A stretch of DNA of 64,000 nucleotides from JAQGMJ01 sp036498945 (GTDB taxonomy: Bacteria; Pseudomonadota; Gammaproteobacteria; Burkholderiales; JAEUOS01): NCBI GenBank assembly GCA_036498945.1, contig DASYEQ010000020.1, forward strand, positions 24,361 to 88,360, in the 5' to 3' direction. The position numbers and the translations under genes are program-made. How positions within the stretch are numbered: the stretch's first letter is position 1; every line of letters begins with the position of its first letter. Of this stretch, positions 49,808-58,200 are shown one piece after another. The notes beneath the pieces are model-generated. The model was given only the letters and a program-made list of their open reading frames with translations, did no database searches and had not been told where the DNA came from.

Positions 49808-52799
49808 TCGTGAAAGCCCGAAAAAGGGCGCGGCGCCGCTGACCGAACCGATCCGGTTTACCAAACTCACCGCCCCCAACCCTGTTACGAAGCGCTTGTT
49901 TTTGTCGGCGGAAGGCGAACTCCAAAAGGCGTCCACCGCTGGTAACTTGGCGCGCGCGCAGATCGAGCGGATGGCTGTCGTCGGGATGAGTTCGTTTGTG
50001 GACGCAGTGAATAGCGTTAGCGAAAATGATTGCTTCGTCTACGGTATTCCCAAAAATGAACATGCTGACTTTGTCGTAACGGAAAAGCGCTTTGAAATGG
50101 AAGAACGCCCGCCGACCCTCACGCCGCGCACGTCTGAAGCTTTTGCTTGGCCGGATGGTCCCGGCATCTTGATGATCGACTACGATCCGGACGAGGATAC
50201 GCTCGCGCCCGAAGACCTGATGAAGGTTTTGTATGCCGCCTGCCCCGAGTTGGAAGGAATTGGGCATGCGTGGGCGGCTTCCACGTCCTCGTGTATTTAC
50301 AACGAGAAGACGAGCGATCAACTTCGTGGCATCAAGGGGCAGCGCTTGTACGTGGCGGTTGCGCAAGCTGCCGACATCCCTCGCGCGGCGAAGACTCTTC
50401 ACAAGAAGTTGTGGCTTCAAGGTCGCGGCTACATTAAGGTGTCGAAGGCCGGCTCGATGCTCGAACGCAGCCCTATGGACATGGCTGTATTCCAAACGAA
50501 TCGCATCGACTTCTGCGCCTCGGCCCAATGTGACCCGCCCTTGGAACAGCGCAAGGAACCTCCGAAGGTGTATGGGGACGTGGGGCTTGCGCTCGATACG
50601 CACGTCGCGTTGGCTGATCTCAGCGCCGAGGAGGATGCGAAATATCACACGTTGCTTTCGAAGGAGAAAGACCTCAAGCGACCCGAAGCCAAAGCACAGC
50701 AAAGCCTCTATGCGGGCAAGCGCATCAAGGAGCTTGTCGATAAAGGCATTGCGGAGTCGGCAGCCCGTCAGACCATTTTGGATGCCTTCGAAAAGGGCGT
50801 TCTCCATGGTGATTTTTGCTTGGAGACTGAAGATGGTTTGATCGTTTCTGTCACTGAAATTCTCGCCGACAAGCTGCGCTGGCATGGCACGCACTTCTGT
50901 GATCCGCTGGAACCCTCGTACCACAATGACAATCGCATAGCGACGGCATATCTGTCTGGCGCTCGCCCCACGATCCACAGCTTTGCGCACGGCGGAAAAA
51001 CCTTCGAATTGACGCGTGCCTTTGTGACTATCCGCATCGCCGAGGGCCAGCGTAGCCGCTGGATGTCGGAGATCGCGGATCACCTTGCTAAGCCTAAGGA
51101 AGAAGTATTCAATCGCGGCAAGGTCTTGGTCTCGATCTCGCGCAAGCACACTATCGAGCCCCTTAGTGATAGTGAACTTCTTCGCATAGTCGATCAGTCT
51201 CTTCGGTTTGAGCGGTGGACTGGGGGCAAAAATCCGAAATGGATCGGGACTGATCTTGACGTCAAATGGGCGAAACAACTGAATCTTGCTTATGCAAAGG
51301 AATTTCCTCTGCTGCGCGCGGTTCTGACCGCACCGATCATCGACGCGAAGACCGGGCAACTCATTGACAGCGAGGGCTATGACGAAGCCCGGCAAGTATT
51401 TGTTGTATTTCCCGACGCACCCTTCCCGGTTCCTAAAAACCCCAACTCCGCGGAAGTCTTGGCAGCGCTGAAGGTGGTCTGGCAACCGTTCTGCAAGTTC
51501 CCCTTCGCCACGCCCACTGATCAAACGGTGATGCTTGCCGCCATCCTCACTGCTGTCTTGCGGCCGTTGCTGGAAACGGCACCGGCATTTGCGTTTGACG
51601 CCCCGGCTCAGGGCAGCGGTAAAACTTTGCTTGCCAAGGCATTGGCGGCGCTGAGCGGCAACGATCCGGCGCTGTCTTCGCATTCAGGCGACATTGAGGA
51701 GACGCGCAAGCGCCTTTTCGCGTTGCTTGTTGAGGGGCACTCGGTGATCATTACGGACAACGTTACCGGAGAAGTGGATTCCAGCGATCTTGCTAGTATG
51801 TTGACTACGCCTGACTTCACCGACCGCATCCTCGGTGCAACCAAGACGCGCACGGTGCCTACCAATGCGCTCATGCTTTTCACGGGAAACAACATCAGCT
51901 TCAGAGGTGATCTCCCGCGGCGCATCCCAAAGTGCCGTATCGATGCGAAGCAGACTCATCCCCAAAAGCGGAAGTTTCAGTTTGATCCCGTCCAAATGGT
52001 CAAATCAAACCGCCAACAAATCGTTGCCTCCGCGTTGACGTTAGTGCGCGCTATGCAGCAAGCGACTGCCTCCACGGGCGCGGTGAGCCAATTGGGGGTG
52101 GCAAGCTTTGATGATTGGGACGCTGTTGTTCGCCAACCTATTTGCTGGTTGGCCGACCAGCAAGATAAAGGCAACCTGCCCATCGGTCAGGACGTGGACC
52201 AGCAATTTGTGCCGGAGCTCGTTGATCCGATGAATGCGTTTGATGATGCTATTGGGGACGACTCGGGGGATCTGCAACTGGGGCAGTTGCTCGCCCTCTG
52301 GGCGGCTGCGTTGAACACGGGCTATGCTGCCAAACTCACCGTCAAAGCCTTGGTCGGCGCCGCCAATCCCCAAATCAATGTTACGCAGATCCCTCCCGCG
52401 CGAGTTAGCTCCCTTGCTGGGGCGACTCCGCCGCAACCCACGTTGAGCGAAGTCTTGGAAGAGATCGCACCCAAAAACTCGTTTGGGGGCGTGAACCACA
52501 AGGTTCTTGGCAACTATTTTGCGAAGAATAAGGACCGCATTGTCGGAAACCTGCGTCTGCAAGCGGGGCCGACTTACCAGAGTGCCAAGACTTGGTGGGT
52601 GGAGGATATGAGCCAAGCCGCTCCGTCTAACGCGGCGGCAGGACAGGCTACGCCGGGCGCGGCATCGGCTGTGTTTGTTGGTCCCACCGCACCCGCTTCC
52701 AATGTGGCGCTGGCTCTTGTGCCTTCTTCGGCTAGGCCGACGGCTGCTATTTCCGTTAGTTCGGTTAGTAAGAAGAGCAAAGCGGCCGGTCCGCCTTGA
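49797..52799 (+). CDS. Satellite replication protein (primase-like N-terminus, AAA helicase-like C-terminus)
   Basis: A 1000-aa protein. The C-terminal half is an ATPase: Walker A APAQGSGKT with K609, Walker B VIITDN with D654, and a sensor-like ALMLFTGNN, as in DUF927/D5-like satellite helicases. The N-terminal half has LMIDYDPD (D128, D130), a DxD pair that could be motif I of a primase-polymerase, and SSCIYN about 35 residues later; the remaining primase motifs are not certain. The last 80 residues are Ala/Pro-rich. ATG at 49797 follows AGGGGG. It probably initiates island replication at the nearby repeat array. It is coupled to the AlpA-like gene. Confidence 0.75.
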   Translation: MTANRESPKKGAAPLTEPIRFTKLTAPNPVTKRLFLSAEGELQKASTAGNLARAQIERMAVVGMSSFVDAVNSVSENDCFVYGIPKNEHADFVVTEKRFEMEERPPTLTPRTSEAFAWPDGPGILMIDYDPDEDTLAPEDLMKVLYAACPELEGIGHAWAASTSSCIYNEKTSDQLRGIKGQRLYVAVAQAADIPRAAKTLHKKLWLQGRGYIKVSKAGSMLERSPMDMAVFQTNRIDFCASAQCDPPLEQRKEPPKVYGDVGLALDTHVALADLSAEEDAKYHTLLSKEKDLKRPEAKAQQSLYAGKRIKELVDKGIAESAARQTILDAFEKGVLHGDFCLETEDGLIVSVTEILADKLRWHGTHFCDPLEPSYHNDNRIATAYLSGARPTIHSFAHGGKTFELTRAFVTIRIAEGQRSRWMSEIADHLAKPKEEVFNRGKVLVSISRKHTIEPLSDSELLRIVDQSLRFERWTGGKNPKWIGTDLDVKWAKQLNLAYAKEFPLLRAVLTAPIIDAKTGQLIDSEGYDEARQVFVVFPDAPFPVPKNPNSAEVLAALKVVWQPFCKFPFATPTDQTVMLAAILTAVLRPLLETAPAFAFDAPAQGSGKTLLAKALAALSGNDPALSSHSGDIEETRKRLFALLVEGHSVIITDNVTGEVDSSDLASMLTTPDFTDRILGATKTRTVPTNALMLFTGNNISFRGDLPRRIPKCRIDAKQTHPQKRKFQFDPVQMVKSNRQQIVASALTLVRAMQQATASTGAVSQLGVASFDDWDAVVRQPICWLADQQDKGNLPIGQDVDQQFVPELVDPMNAFDDAIGDDSGDLQLGQLLALWAAALNTGYAAKLTVKALVGAANPQINVTQIPPARVSSLAGATPPQPTLSEVLEEIAPKNSFGGVNHKVLGNYFAKNKDRIVGNLRLQAGPTYQSAKTWWVEDMSQAAPSNAAAGQATPGAASAVFVGPTAPASNVALALVPSSARPTAAISVSSVSKKSKAAGPP

Positions 52800-52876
52800 T
52801 GTGATCGTAGCCAATTACTTTTCCGTTTTTATCTTTGACCTTTATAAAGACTAACGAAACTAACCAAACTCACCAA
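52755..52876. other. 9-bp repeat array: candidate replication origin
   Basis: Three tandem 9-mers, ACTAACGAA, ACTAACCAA and ACTCACCAA, occupy 52850-52876. Inverted copies GTTAGT at 52755-52760 and 52764-52769 are also spaced 9 bp and lie at the 3' end of the primase gene. An AT-rich stretch (52816-52849) lies between. A further GGTTAGC pair occurs at 53301-53317 with 10-bp spacing. Position directly after the replication gene fits iterons of a satellite origin; function is inferred. Confidence 0.5.
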
Positions 52877-52897
52877 CCATTGCCTCCGCAAGTGATA

Positions 52898-53233
52898 TCA
52901 CTTTGAGGACGGGTAATAGCCCAACATTTTCGCAACCTCACGTAAACCGGCGATCATGGCTTTTGCGTCGCCCTTGAGGCGAGCAAGCTTGACGCCGTCA
53001 AGCACCTGATCGAGGACGGCTTGGTGGCTCAGCGCTACGCGAGCGGCTTCGTCGCTTTGAATAAGCTGAAGAGCCGCCTTGATGTGAGGCTGGGCCAATA
53101 GGCGGCTGGCGGTGACCTTGGCGGAACGAGTGGAATAACCAGCGCGCATTGCCGCGGCTGCGCCGTTGTAGTCAACGGCGTACTCTTGGACGAAGCGCCT
53201 TCGCTTTCCTGCGTTCACACCATCGTTACTCAT
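52898..53233 (-). CDS. Terminase small subunit-like protein (lone TerS)
   Basis: A 111-aa protein. RRRFVQEYAVDYNGAAAAMRAGYSTRSAKVTASRLLAQPHIKAAL is, in segments, the Terminase_2 helix-turn-helix: the FVQEYAVDYNGAAAA helix and GYSTRSAK turn are diagnostic. The C-terminal helices (LDQVLDGVKLARLKGDAK) would mediate oligomerisation. TerS picks the DNA to be packaged, working with the large subunit, which is not encoded here. GGAG precedes the ATG at 53233. It is opposite to the primase gene and is preceded by a promoter with a LexA box. A 14-bp palindrome AAGTGATATCACTT overlaps its stop codon. Confidence 0.82.
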   Translation of the reverse strand: MSNDGVNAGKRRRFVQEYAVDYNGAAAAMRAGYSTRSAKVTASRLLAQPHIKAALQLIQSDEAARVALSHQAVLDQVLDGVKLARLKGDAKAMIAGLREVAKMLGYYPSSK

Positions 53234-53318
53234 AATCGCTCCGGATATGGCAATTTACGAGGGGAGGGGCGAAGGTCGCGCCCGCGATAGGAGGCTTTGA
53301 GGTTAGCTCTGGTTAGCA

Positions 53319-53351
53319 AGTATACGACACAAAATCTGTATAAATAAACAG
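53319..53351 (-). promoter_or_regulatory. LexA box and promoter upstream of the TerS-like gene
   Basis: The box, read on the plus strand, is CTGTATAAATAAACAG (53336-53351): CTGT-N8-ACAG and one base different from the lexA box in this same window. On the minus strand a TATACT -10 hexamer lies at 53324-53319, and the LexA box covers the expected -35 position. The terS start codon is 86 bp downstream of the -10. This arrangement predicts repression by host LexA and induction on DNA damage. Confidence 0.85.
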
Positions 53352-53422
53352 TTTTTGCCTTGGACTGCCCGCTGCGGTCTGAAGGGTGCAAACCAAGACT
53401 GCGGTCAGAGGCACCTCCAACT

Positions 53423-54052
53423 TTAGTTGCAATTCACCGTGGTGCCGGTTCGAATGCATACTTTCCCGTTGGAGCCGTGCAAAACGCCGCCCCCGGCATC
53501 GATGTAGTGATTGCCGAGGTTGTCAAAACATCCTCCCGGGTCACACGACGTGATTGCCGTCGGTGCCGTCGGTGCCGGCGGCGTAGCAGCTTGCCTCAAC
53601 CTCGCGCGCTCTTTCCCCTCAGCTCTCGCTGCTTCAGCATTTGCATAGCCCTGCGGCCCAAGACACGCCTGTTCGGCACGGCCACGGGCCGCGGCAATGT
53701 CGCCCGCCTTCTTTGTGATGCGGTTTCGCGCGATATCTTCCTCATGCTTGGCACGTTCGCACTCAACGCTGGAGGCGTAGTTGGGAGCGGGATCACTCGA
53801 AGGGGATGATTGTGCGTTTGCGGTCGAGCCGCTTCCATTGCCCGTGCGCGCTGTAGCGGACGCGGCCTTTTCTTGGGGCGGAGGCTCAGGTTGAGTAACG
53901 ATGACTGGCTTTGACTGTTGCTGATCCGTTGCGCACCCAGTATTTTGATAAGCGATCTTCCCCGTGGCGTCTTTGCACTTGAAGACTTGGGCAAAAGCTA
54001 CTGTGGGGACGATTGAGAGCAGCGACATGAGGACGACTATTATTTTATTCAC
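53423..54052 (-). CDS. Exported DUF4124-like protein
   Basis: A 209-aa protein with a signal peptide (MNKIIVVLMSLLSIVPTVAFA). The mature N-terminus FKCKDATGKIAYQNTGCATD is the DUF4124 pattern (aromatic-x-C-x-D-x-G-K, then Cys). The middle is Pro/Ser/Ala-rich, and a second cysteine pair lies at the C-terminus (CDPGGC, VCIRTGTTVNC). Start is GTG at 54052. It is 24 nt downstream of a small membrane-protein gene, so both should be one operon. An envelope location, perhaps affecting phage adsorption, is speculation. Confidence 0.65.
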   Translation of the reverse strand: MNKIIVVLMSLLSIVPTVAFAQVFKCKDATGKIAYQNTGCATDQQQSKPVIVTQPEPPPQEKAASATARTGNGSGSTANAQSSPSSDPAPNYASSVECERAKHEEDIARNRITKKAGDIAAARGRAEQACLGPQGYANAEAARAEGKERARLRQAATPPAPTAPTAITSCDPGGCFDNLGNHYIDAGGGVLHGSNGKVCIRTGTTVNCN

Positions 54053-54076
54053 TTTTCTTTCTTTCTATTTTTTTGG

Positions 54077-54427
54077 CTACTTCGGTTTTTTTGGGAAAAA
54101 GCCCTTTACCACCCATATCACCCCATACAGAATTCCTGCAAAGATAGCGCCGATGATTGCGCCGATGATTGCGCCGTCAGGCCATTTCCCGTCCGCCATA
54201 CAGACGCCCGCCCACGCTAAAGCAAAGCCTCCACATATCTTTTGATCGAGAGGTTGATGGGCGAAGGGTGCTCCAGCTAAAACGATGGTCGTGAATACCG
54301 TGCCGACAATCTGCATCCCGATGTTGCCGTCAACTTGAGAGAGGACGTAAACCACCAGTCCTCCCATCAACGAACACGCTGCGGCCCATACGATTTTTGC
54401 TCTTTGAAAACCACCTTGGAGGTCCAT
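54077..54427 (-). CDS. Small island membrane protein (116 aa)
   Basis: Three to four hydrophobic segments are visible: IVWAAACSLMGGLVVYVLS, MQIVGTVFTTIVLAGAPF, ICGGFALAWAGVCM, and AIIGAIIGAIFAGILYGVIW near the basic C-terminus GFFPKKPK. No family is recognised. It is divergent from an XRE regulator with a palindromic operator 12 bp upstream of its ATG, so it is probably repressed by that regulator. The Gly/Ile repeat GAIIGAIIGAIF is reminiscent of glycine-zipper proteins. Confidence 0.6.
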   Translation of the reverse strand: MDLQGGFQRAKIVWAAACSLMGGLVVYVLSQVDGNIGMQIVGTVFTTIVLAGAPFAHQPLDQKICGGFALAWAGVCMADGKWPDGAIIGAIIGAIFAGILYGVIWVVKGFFPKKPK

Positions 54428-54438
54428 TTATACCCGCC

Positions 54439-54465
54439 CTAATTTGTTGAGACACAACAAATTAG
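54439..54465. promoter_or_regulatory. Operator-like palindrome O1
   Basis: CTAATTTGTTG (54439-54449) and CAACAAATTAG (54455-54465) form an 11-bp dyad around AGACA. It is placed between the XRE gene and the divergent membrane-protein gene. A second, looser copy, CTGTTG-N10-CAACAG, is at 54501-54522, just before the XRE start codon; both share TGTTG/CAACA half-sites. Confidence 0.65.
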
Positions 54466-54524
54466 ATTCTGGCTCAAGAAATGGCAAAAGACAACCATAG
54501 CTGTTGAGAAAACGGACAACAGAT

Positions 54525-54878
54525 ATGGTCGGAAAAAGGAAGGCTCGCGTGCCCTTGGCCCATCGGTTAGGGGAAAGAATCGCTGCGCTGCGAAAGGCAC
54601 GCAATTGGACGCAGGCCGACTTGGCCGAAAGGGTTGGCGTTGATACCGAGACGATCTCGCGCTTCGAGCGCGGCGCAACGCTACCCTCCCTACTGACCTT
54701 GGAGAAGATCGGTCAGAGCTTAAAAGTAGGGATTGGCGACCTGCTAGCGGAGACCTCGGCTTTGCCGGATGATCAAGCTGCCATGCTAAGCGCATGGATT
54801 GCAGGACTTGGGGATGCCGACAGGGCGTTCGTTGTCGCGTTGGTTAAGCGCACTTGCGACCACCTTAGGCGCACCTAG
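54525..54878 (+). CDS. XRE-family repressor
   Basis: A 117-aa regulator from the ATG at 54525 (MVGKRKARVPLAHRLGERIA). The HTH is RKARNWTQADLAERVGVDTETISRFERG, in typical Cro/C1 form. The C-terminal part is short and helical (AMLSAWIAGLGDADRAFVV) and shows no LexA/CI protease motifs, so it would not be cleaved in the SOS response. It is divergent from the membrane/DUF4124 pair across palindrome O1 and probably autoregulated through O2. As a possible satellite master repressor it could be derepressed by a helper-phage protein. Confidence 0.82.
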   Translation: MVGKRKARVPLAHRLGERIAALRKARNWTQADLAERVGVDTETISRFERGATLPSLLTLEKIGQSLKVGIGDLLAETSALPDDQAAMLSAWIAGLGDADRAFVVALVKRTCDHLRRT

Positions 54879-55202
54879 CCGTACGATCTTTGCTATCGTA
54901 ATGCTGCGCGCTCCTGGCCGCAAGGCGCCGTGCAAACAGCATAGAACTGTCATTTTCCCGTCGGCCGACGGAAGAATTGGCTCAAGCATCTTTTTTGGGC
55001 TGCGTTCGGCCCACCTCGCAAAACAGCGGCCCAACCCACCTTGAGCGCGATATAGCGCGCCGGGCGTATCATTCCGCTAGTTTGGAGGAGTTCGCCAAGC
55101 TGACGCTATGGGGTGATCCCTTGATTCCTGTAGCAGCGGCTGGATCGCTTGTCGGTTGGACCGACAAGTGGGCTGTGGCGCAAGACGAAGCTATCAAAAT
55201 CA
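54879..55202. other. Gap of 324 bp between regulator and type ISP gene
   Basis: No gene can be supported. A frame at 54977-55261 is open, but it starts at TTG without a ribosome site and overlaps the next gene. A short dyad TACGAT-N7-ATCGTA at 54892-54910 follows the XRE stop. The promoter for the type ISP gene is expected here; no clear -10/-35 pair is seen. Confidence 0.4.
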
Positions 55203-58200
55203 ATGCCGATGAACCCGCTTGCATCTCTATTAAAAAAATTCCGCGACGCTGCTCGTTCTGAGAGAGAAAAGGGCAGCTACTTCGAAAAGCTGGTTAAAGT
55301 CTATTTGCTAAATGAGCCTTACTACTCCGACCTGTACGGCGGTAAGGTCTGGCTATGGGAGGAGTGGCGGCCAGAATGGATCAAGCGCGGTAATGCAGAT
55401 CCCGGCGCGGACGCTGGGATCGATTTGGTCGCTGAAACTATCAGTGGCGAACTGCATGCGATTCAAGCCAAATTCTTTGCGGATGATGCCCGCCTTCATC
55501 TTGACGACCTGAGCACATTTTTTACCGCGTCGAGCAAAAGACATTTTGCTCATCGGTTAATTTTCTTAACCGCGACCGATAGTACCCACCATTTACGCGA
55601 GGCAGTAAAAGATCAATACCCTCCGGTGAGCCTCGTGACGCTACTTGAGCTCGAAGCGAGCAAGATTGATTGGGCGAGTTTTGAGCCGGGCAACAAAAAC
55701 GCGACCCTCAAGGAAAAGAAGTCGCTGCGACCGCATCAAGTAACCGCAGTAGAGGGCGCTGTGACGGGCTTAGCGCAAGCGCCCCGCGGCAAACTAATCA
55801 TGGCTTGCGGTACAGGGAAGACATTCACCTCACTTCGGTTGGCTGAAAAGCTCGCGGGGGAGGGCAAACGCGTACTATTTCTGGTGCCGTCCCTGAATTT
55901 GCTTTCTCAAACACTGACAGAGTGGACGCAGGAAGCAGAGATACAGATCCATAGCTATGCTGTTTGCTCAGATACCGACGTAGGAAAAAGGCGAAAGTCC
56001 GTCAGCGATGACTTTGAGATGCTGGCGCACGAACTGCAATACCCAGCGACTACTGAGCCTGACAAGTTGGCGAAGGAAGTGCTGAAGGGACAAGATGCAC
56101 GGCATATGGGGGTAGTTTTCAGCACCTATCACTCCATCGATGTAATTCACCTTGCGCAAAAAGAGCATGGGCTAGCGAACTTTGATCTCATCATTTGCGA
56201 CGAAGCCCATCGAACAACCGGCGCAACATTCGACGATCAAGACGAAAGCAATTTCGTTCGGGTACATGACGCTGAGTATATAAGCGGAACGAAGCGCCTC
56301 TACATGACGGCGACGCCGCGTATTTACGGCGATACAGCAAAGGCGAGTGCTGAGCGGGACAACGTCGCACTATGCTCGATGGATGATGAACGTCTTTATG
56401 GAAAGGAACTCCATGTCCTAACTTTTTCTGAAGCGGTTCGACGCGGCCTTTTGGTTGACTACAAAGTTATTGTTCTCGCGGTAGAGGAAGCCCATGTCAA
56501 TCGGCGCTTGCAATCACTACTGCGTGACGAAGATAACCAACTGAAGGTGGACGACGCTGCCAAGATCATTGGTTGCTGGAAAGCCCTATCTAAGCAAGGA
56601 CTAGCTGAATCACTGGCTGGCGATAGCAGAGCTATGAGGCGAGCAGTTGCATTCTGCCAAGTAATTGAAATCACCAAAGCCGGAAAGACACACAAAGTCA
56701 GCTCAAAGCAGATTGCTAGCATGTTTAAAGCTGTAGTCGATGCCTATCAAGAGCAAGAAGATTTTGAGCAAGTCGAAAACCTAACTTGCGAGGCCGAGCA
56801 CGTAGACGGCGGAATGAATGCGGGAGAAAAAGAAGAAAAGCTGGCTTGGTTGAAGGCTGAGGCACCGGAGAACACTTGTCGAATCCTAAGCAACGTAAGG
56901 TGCCTTTCCGAAGGGGTTGACGTTCCGGCGCTGGATGCGGTGTTATTCCTAACCCCCCGGAACTCGCAGGTCGATGTGGTGCAGTCGGTTGGCCGCGTTA
57001 TGCGCAACGCGCCGGGCAAAGAGCGTGGGTATGTGATTCTGCCCGTCGTGATTCCCGCGGGCGTTGAGCCACACGAGGCGCTGAATGACAACAAGACTTA
57101 CGCTGTTGTTTGGCAAGTTTTGCAGGCGCTACGCTCCCATGACGATAGATTTGATGCGATGGTCAATAAGCTGGACTTGATTGGCCAGGACACGAGCAAG
57201 ATGGAGATTGTCGCCATCACCGACAAAATCCAGAAGCGTCAACAAAAAGGTAAGGGTGCAACCGCAGGAGCTCCCGGCAAAGGAGGCTTCACGATCGGTG
57301 AGGCGATTAAACGGACGCCTCAACAAGAGCAAACGACGCTCGAATTTGAAATCGGTGAGATCGAGCGAGCTATTTATGCCAAGCTGGTGCAGAAGGTTGG
57401 CAATCGACACCATTGGGAAGAGTGGGCGAACGATATTGCAAAGATCGCGCGCACGCACATCGATCGCATCAAGGCCATTTTAGAAAGTCCTAAGAATTTT
57501 CCGGTGAGGAAGTCATTCGACGTATTTGCGTCGAAATTGCGTGGAGACTTGAATGACAGCATCAGTGACGACGAAATTGTCGAAATGCTTGCCCAGCATC
57601 TGATAACCAAGCCTGTATTTGACGCATTGTTTGAGGGATACAGCTTTGCGCAGCACAATCCGATGTCGCAGGCGATGCAGAGCGTGCTAGATGTGCTGCA
57701 AGAGCATCATCTTGACAAGGAGGCAGATACTCTTCAGAGCTTCTACGACAGCGTGCGTATGCGCGCAGAAGGAATCGACAACGCAGCTGGTAAGCAAAAA
57801 ATTGTTGTGGAGCTCTACGATAAATTTTTTCGGAACGCCTTTCCGAAGATGTCCGAGCGGCTTGGCATTGTGTATACGCCCGTCGAGGTAGTGGATTTCA
57901 TAATTCATAGCATCGGCCACGTTTTGCAGACTGAATTTGGACAAACGCTGGGGAGCAAGGGCGTCCACATCCTTGATCCGTTTACTGGGACCGGCACTTT
58001 TATCACGAGGCTGATTCACAGCGGATTGATTGAAGAAGAAGAGTTGCATTACAAGTACAAAAACGAGATTCATGCGAATGAGATAGTGCTGCTTGCCTAC
58101 TACATTGCGGCGATAAACATAGAGGCGACCTACCACGGCCGTGCCGGCGGAAAGTACGTCCCCTTTGAAGGAATTTGCCTGGCCGACACGTTTCAACTCT

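Noticed and set aside
49710..51683. 657-codon minus-strand frame opposite the satellite replication gene
   Set aside because: It overlaps the whole N-terminal half of the primase/helicase gene, which has Walker motifs and a good ribosome site. The antisense product has no motif.
54892..54910. Terminator after the XRE gene (TACGAT-N7-ATCGTA)
   Set aside because: Only a 6-bp AT-containing stem without T-tract; not strong enough to call.
54977..55261. 94-codon frame before the type ISP gene
   Set aside because: TTG start, no Shine-Dalgarno and 59-nt overlap with the downstream gene; too weak to call.
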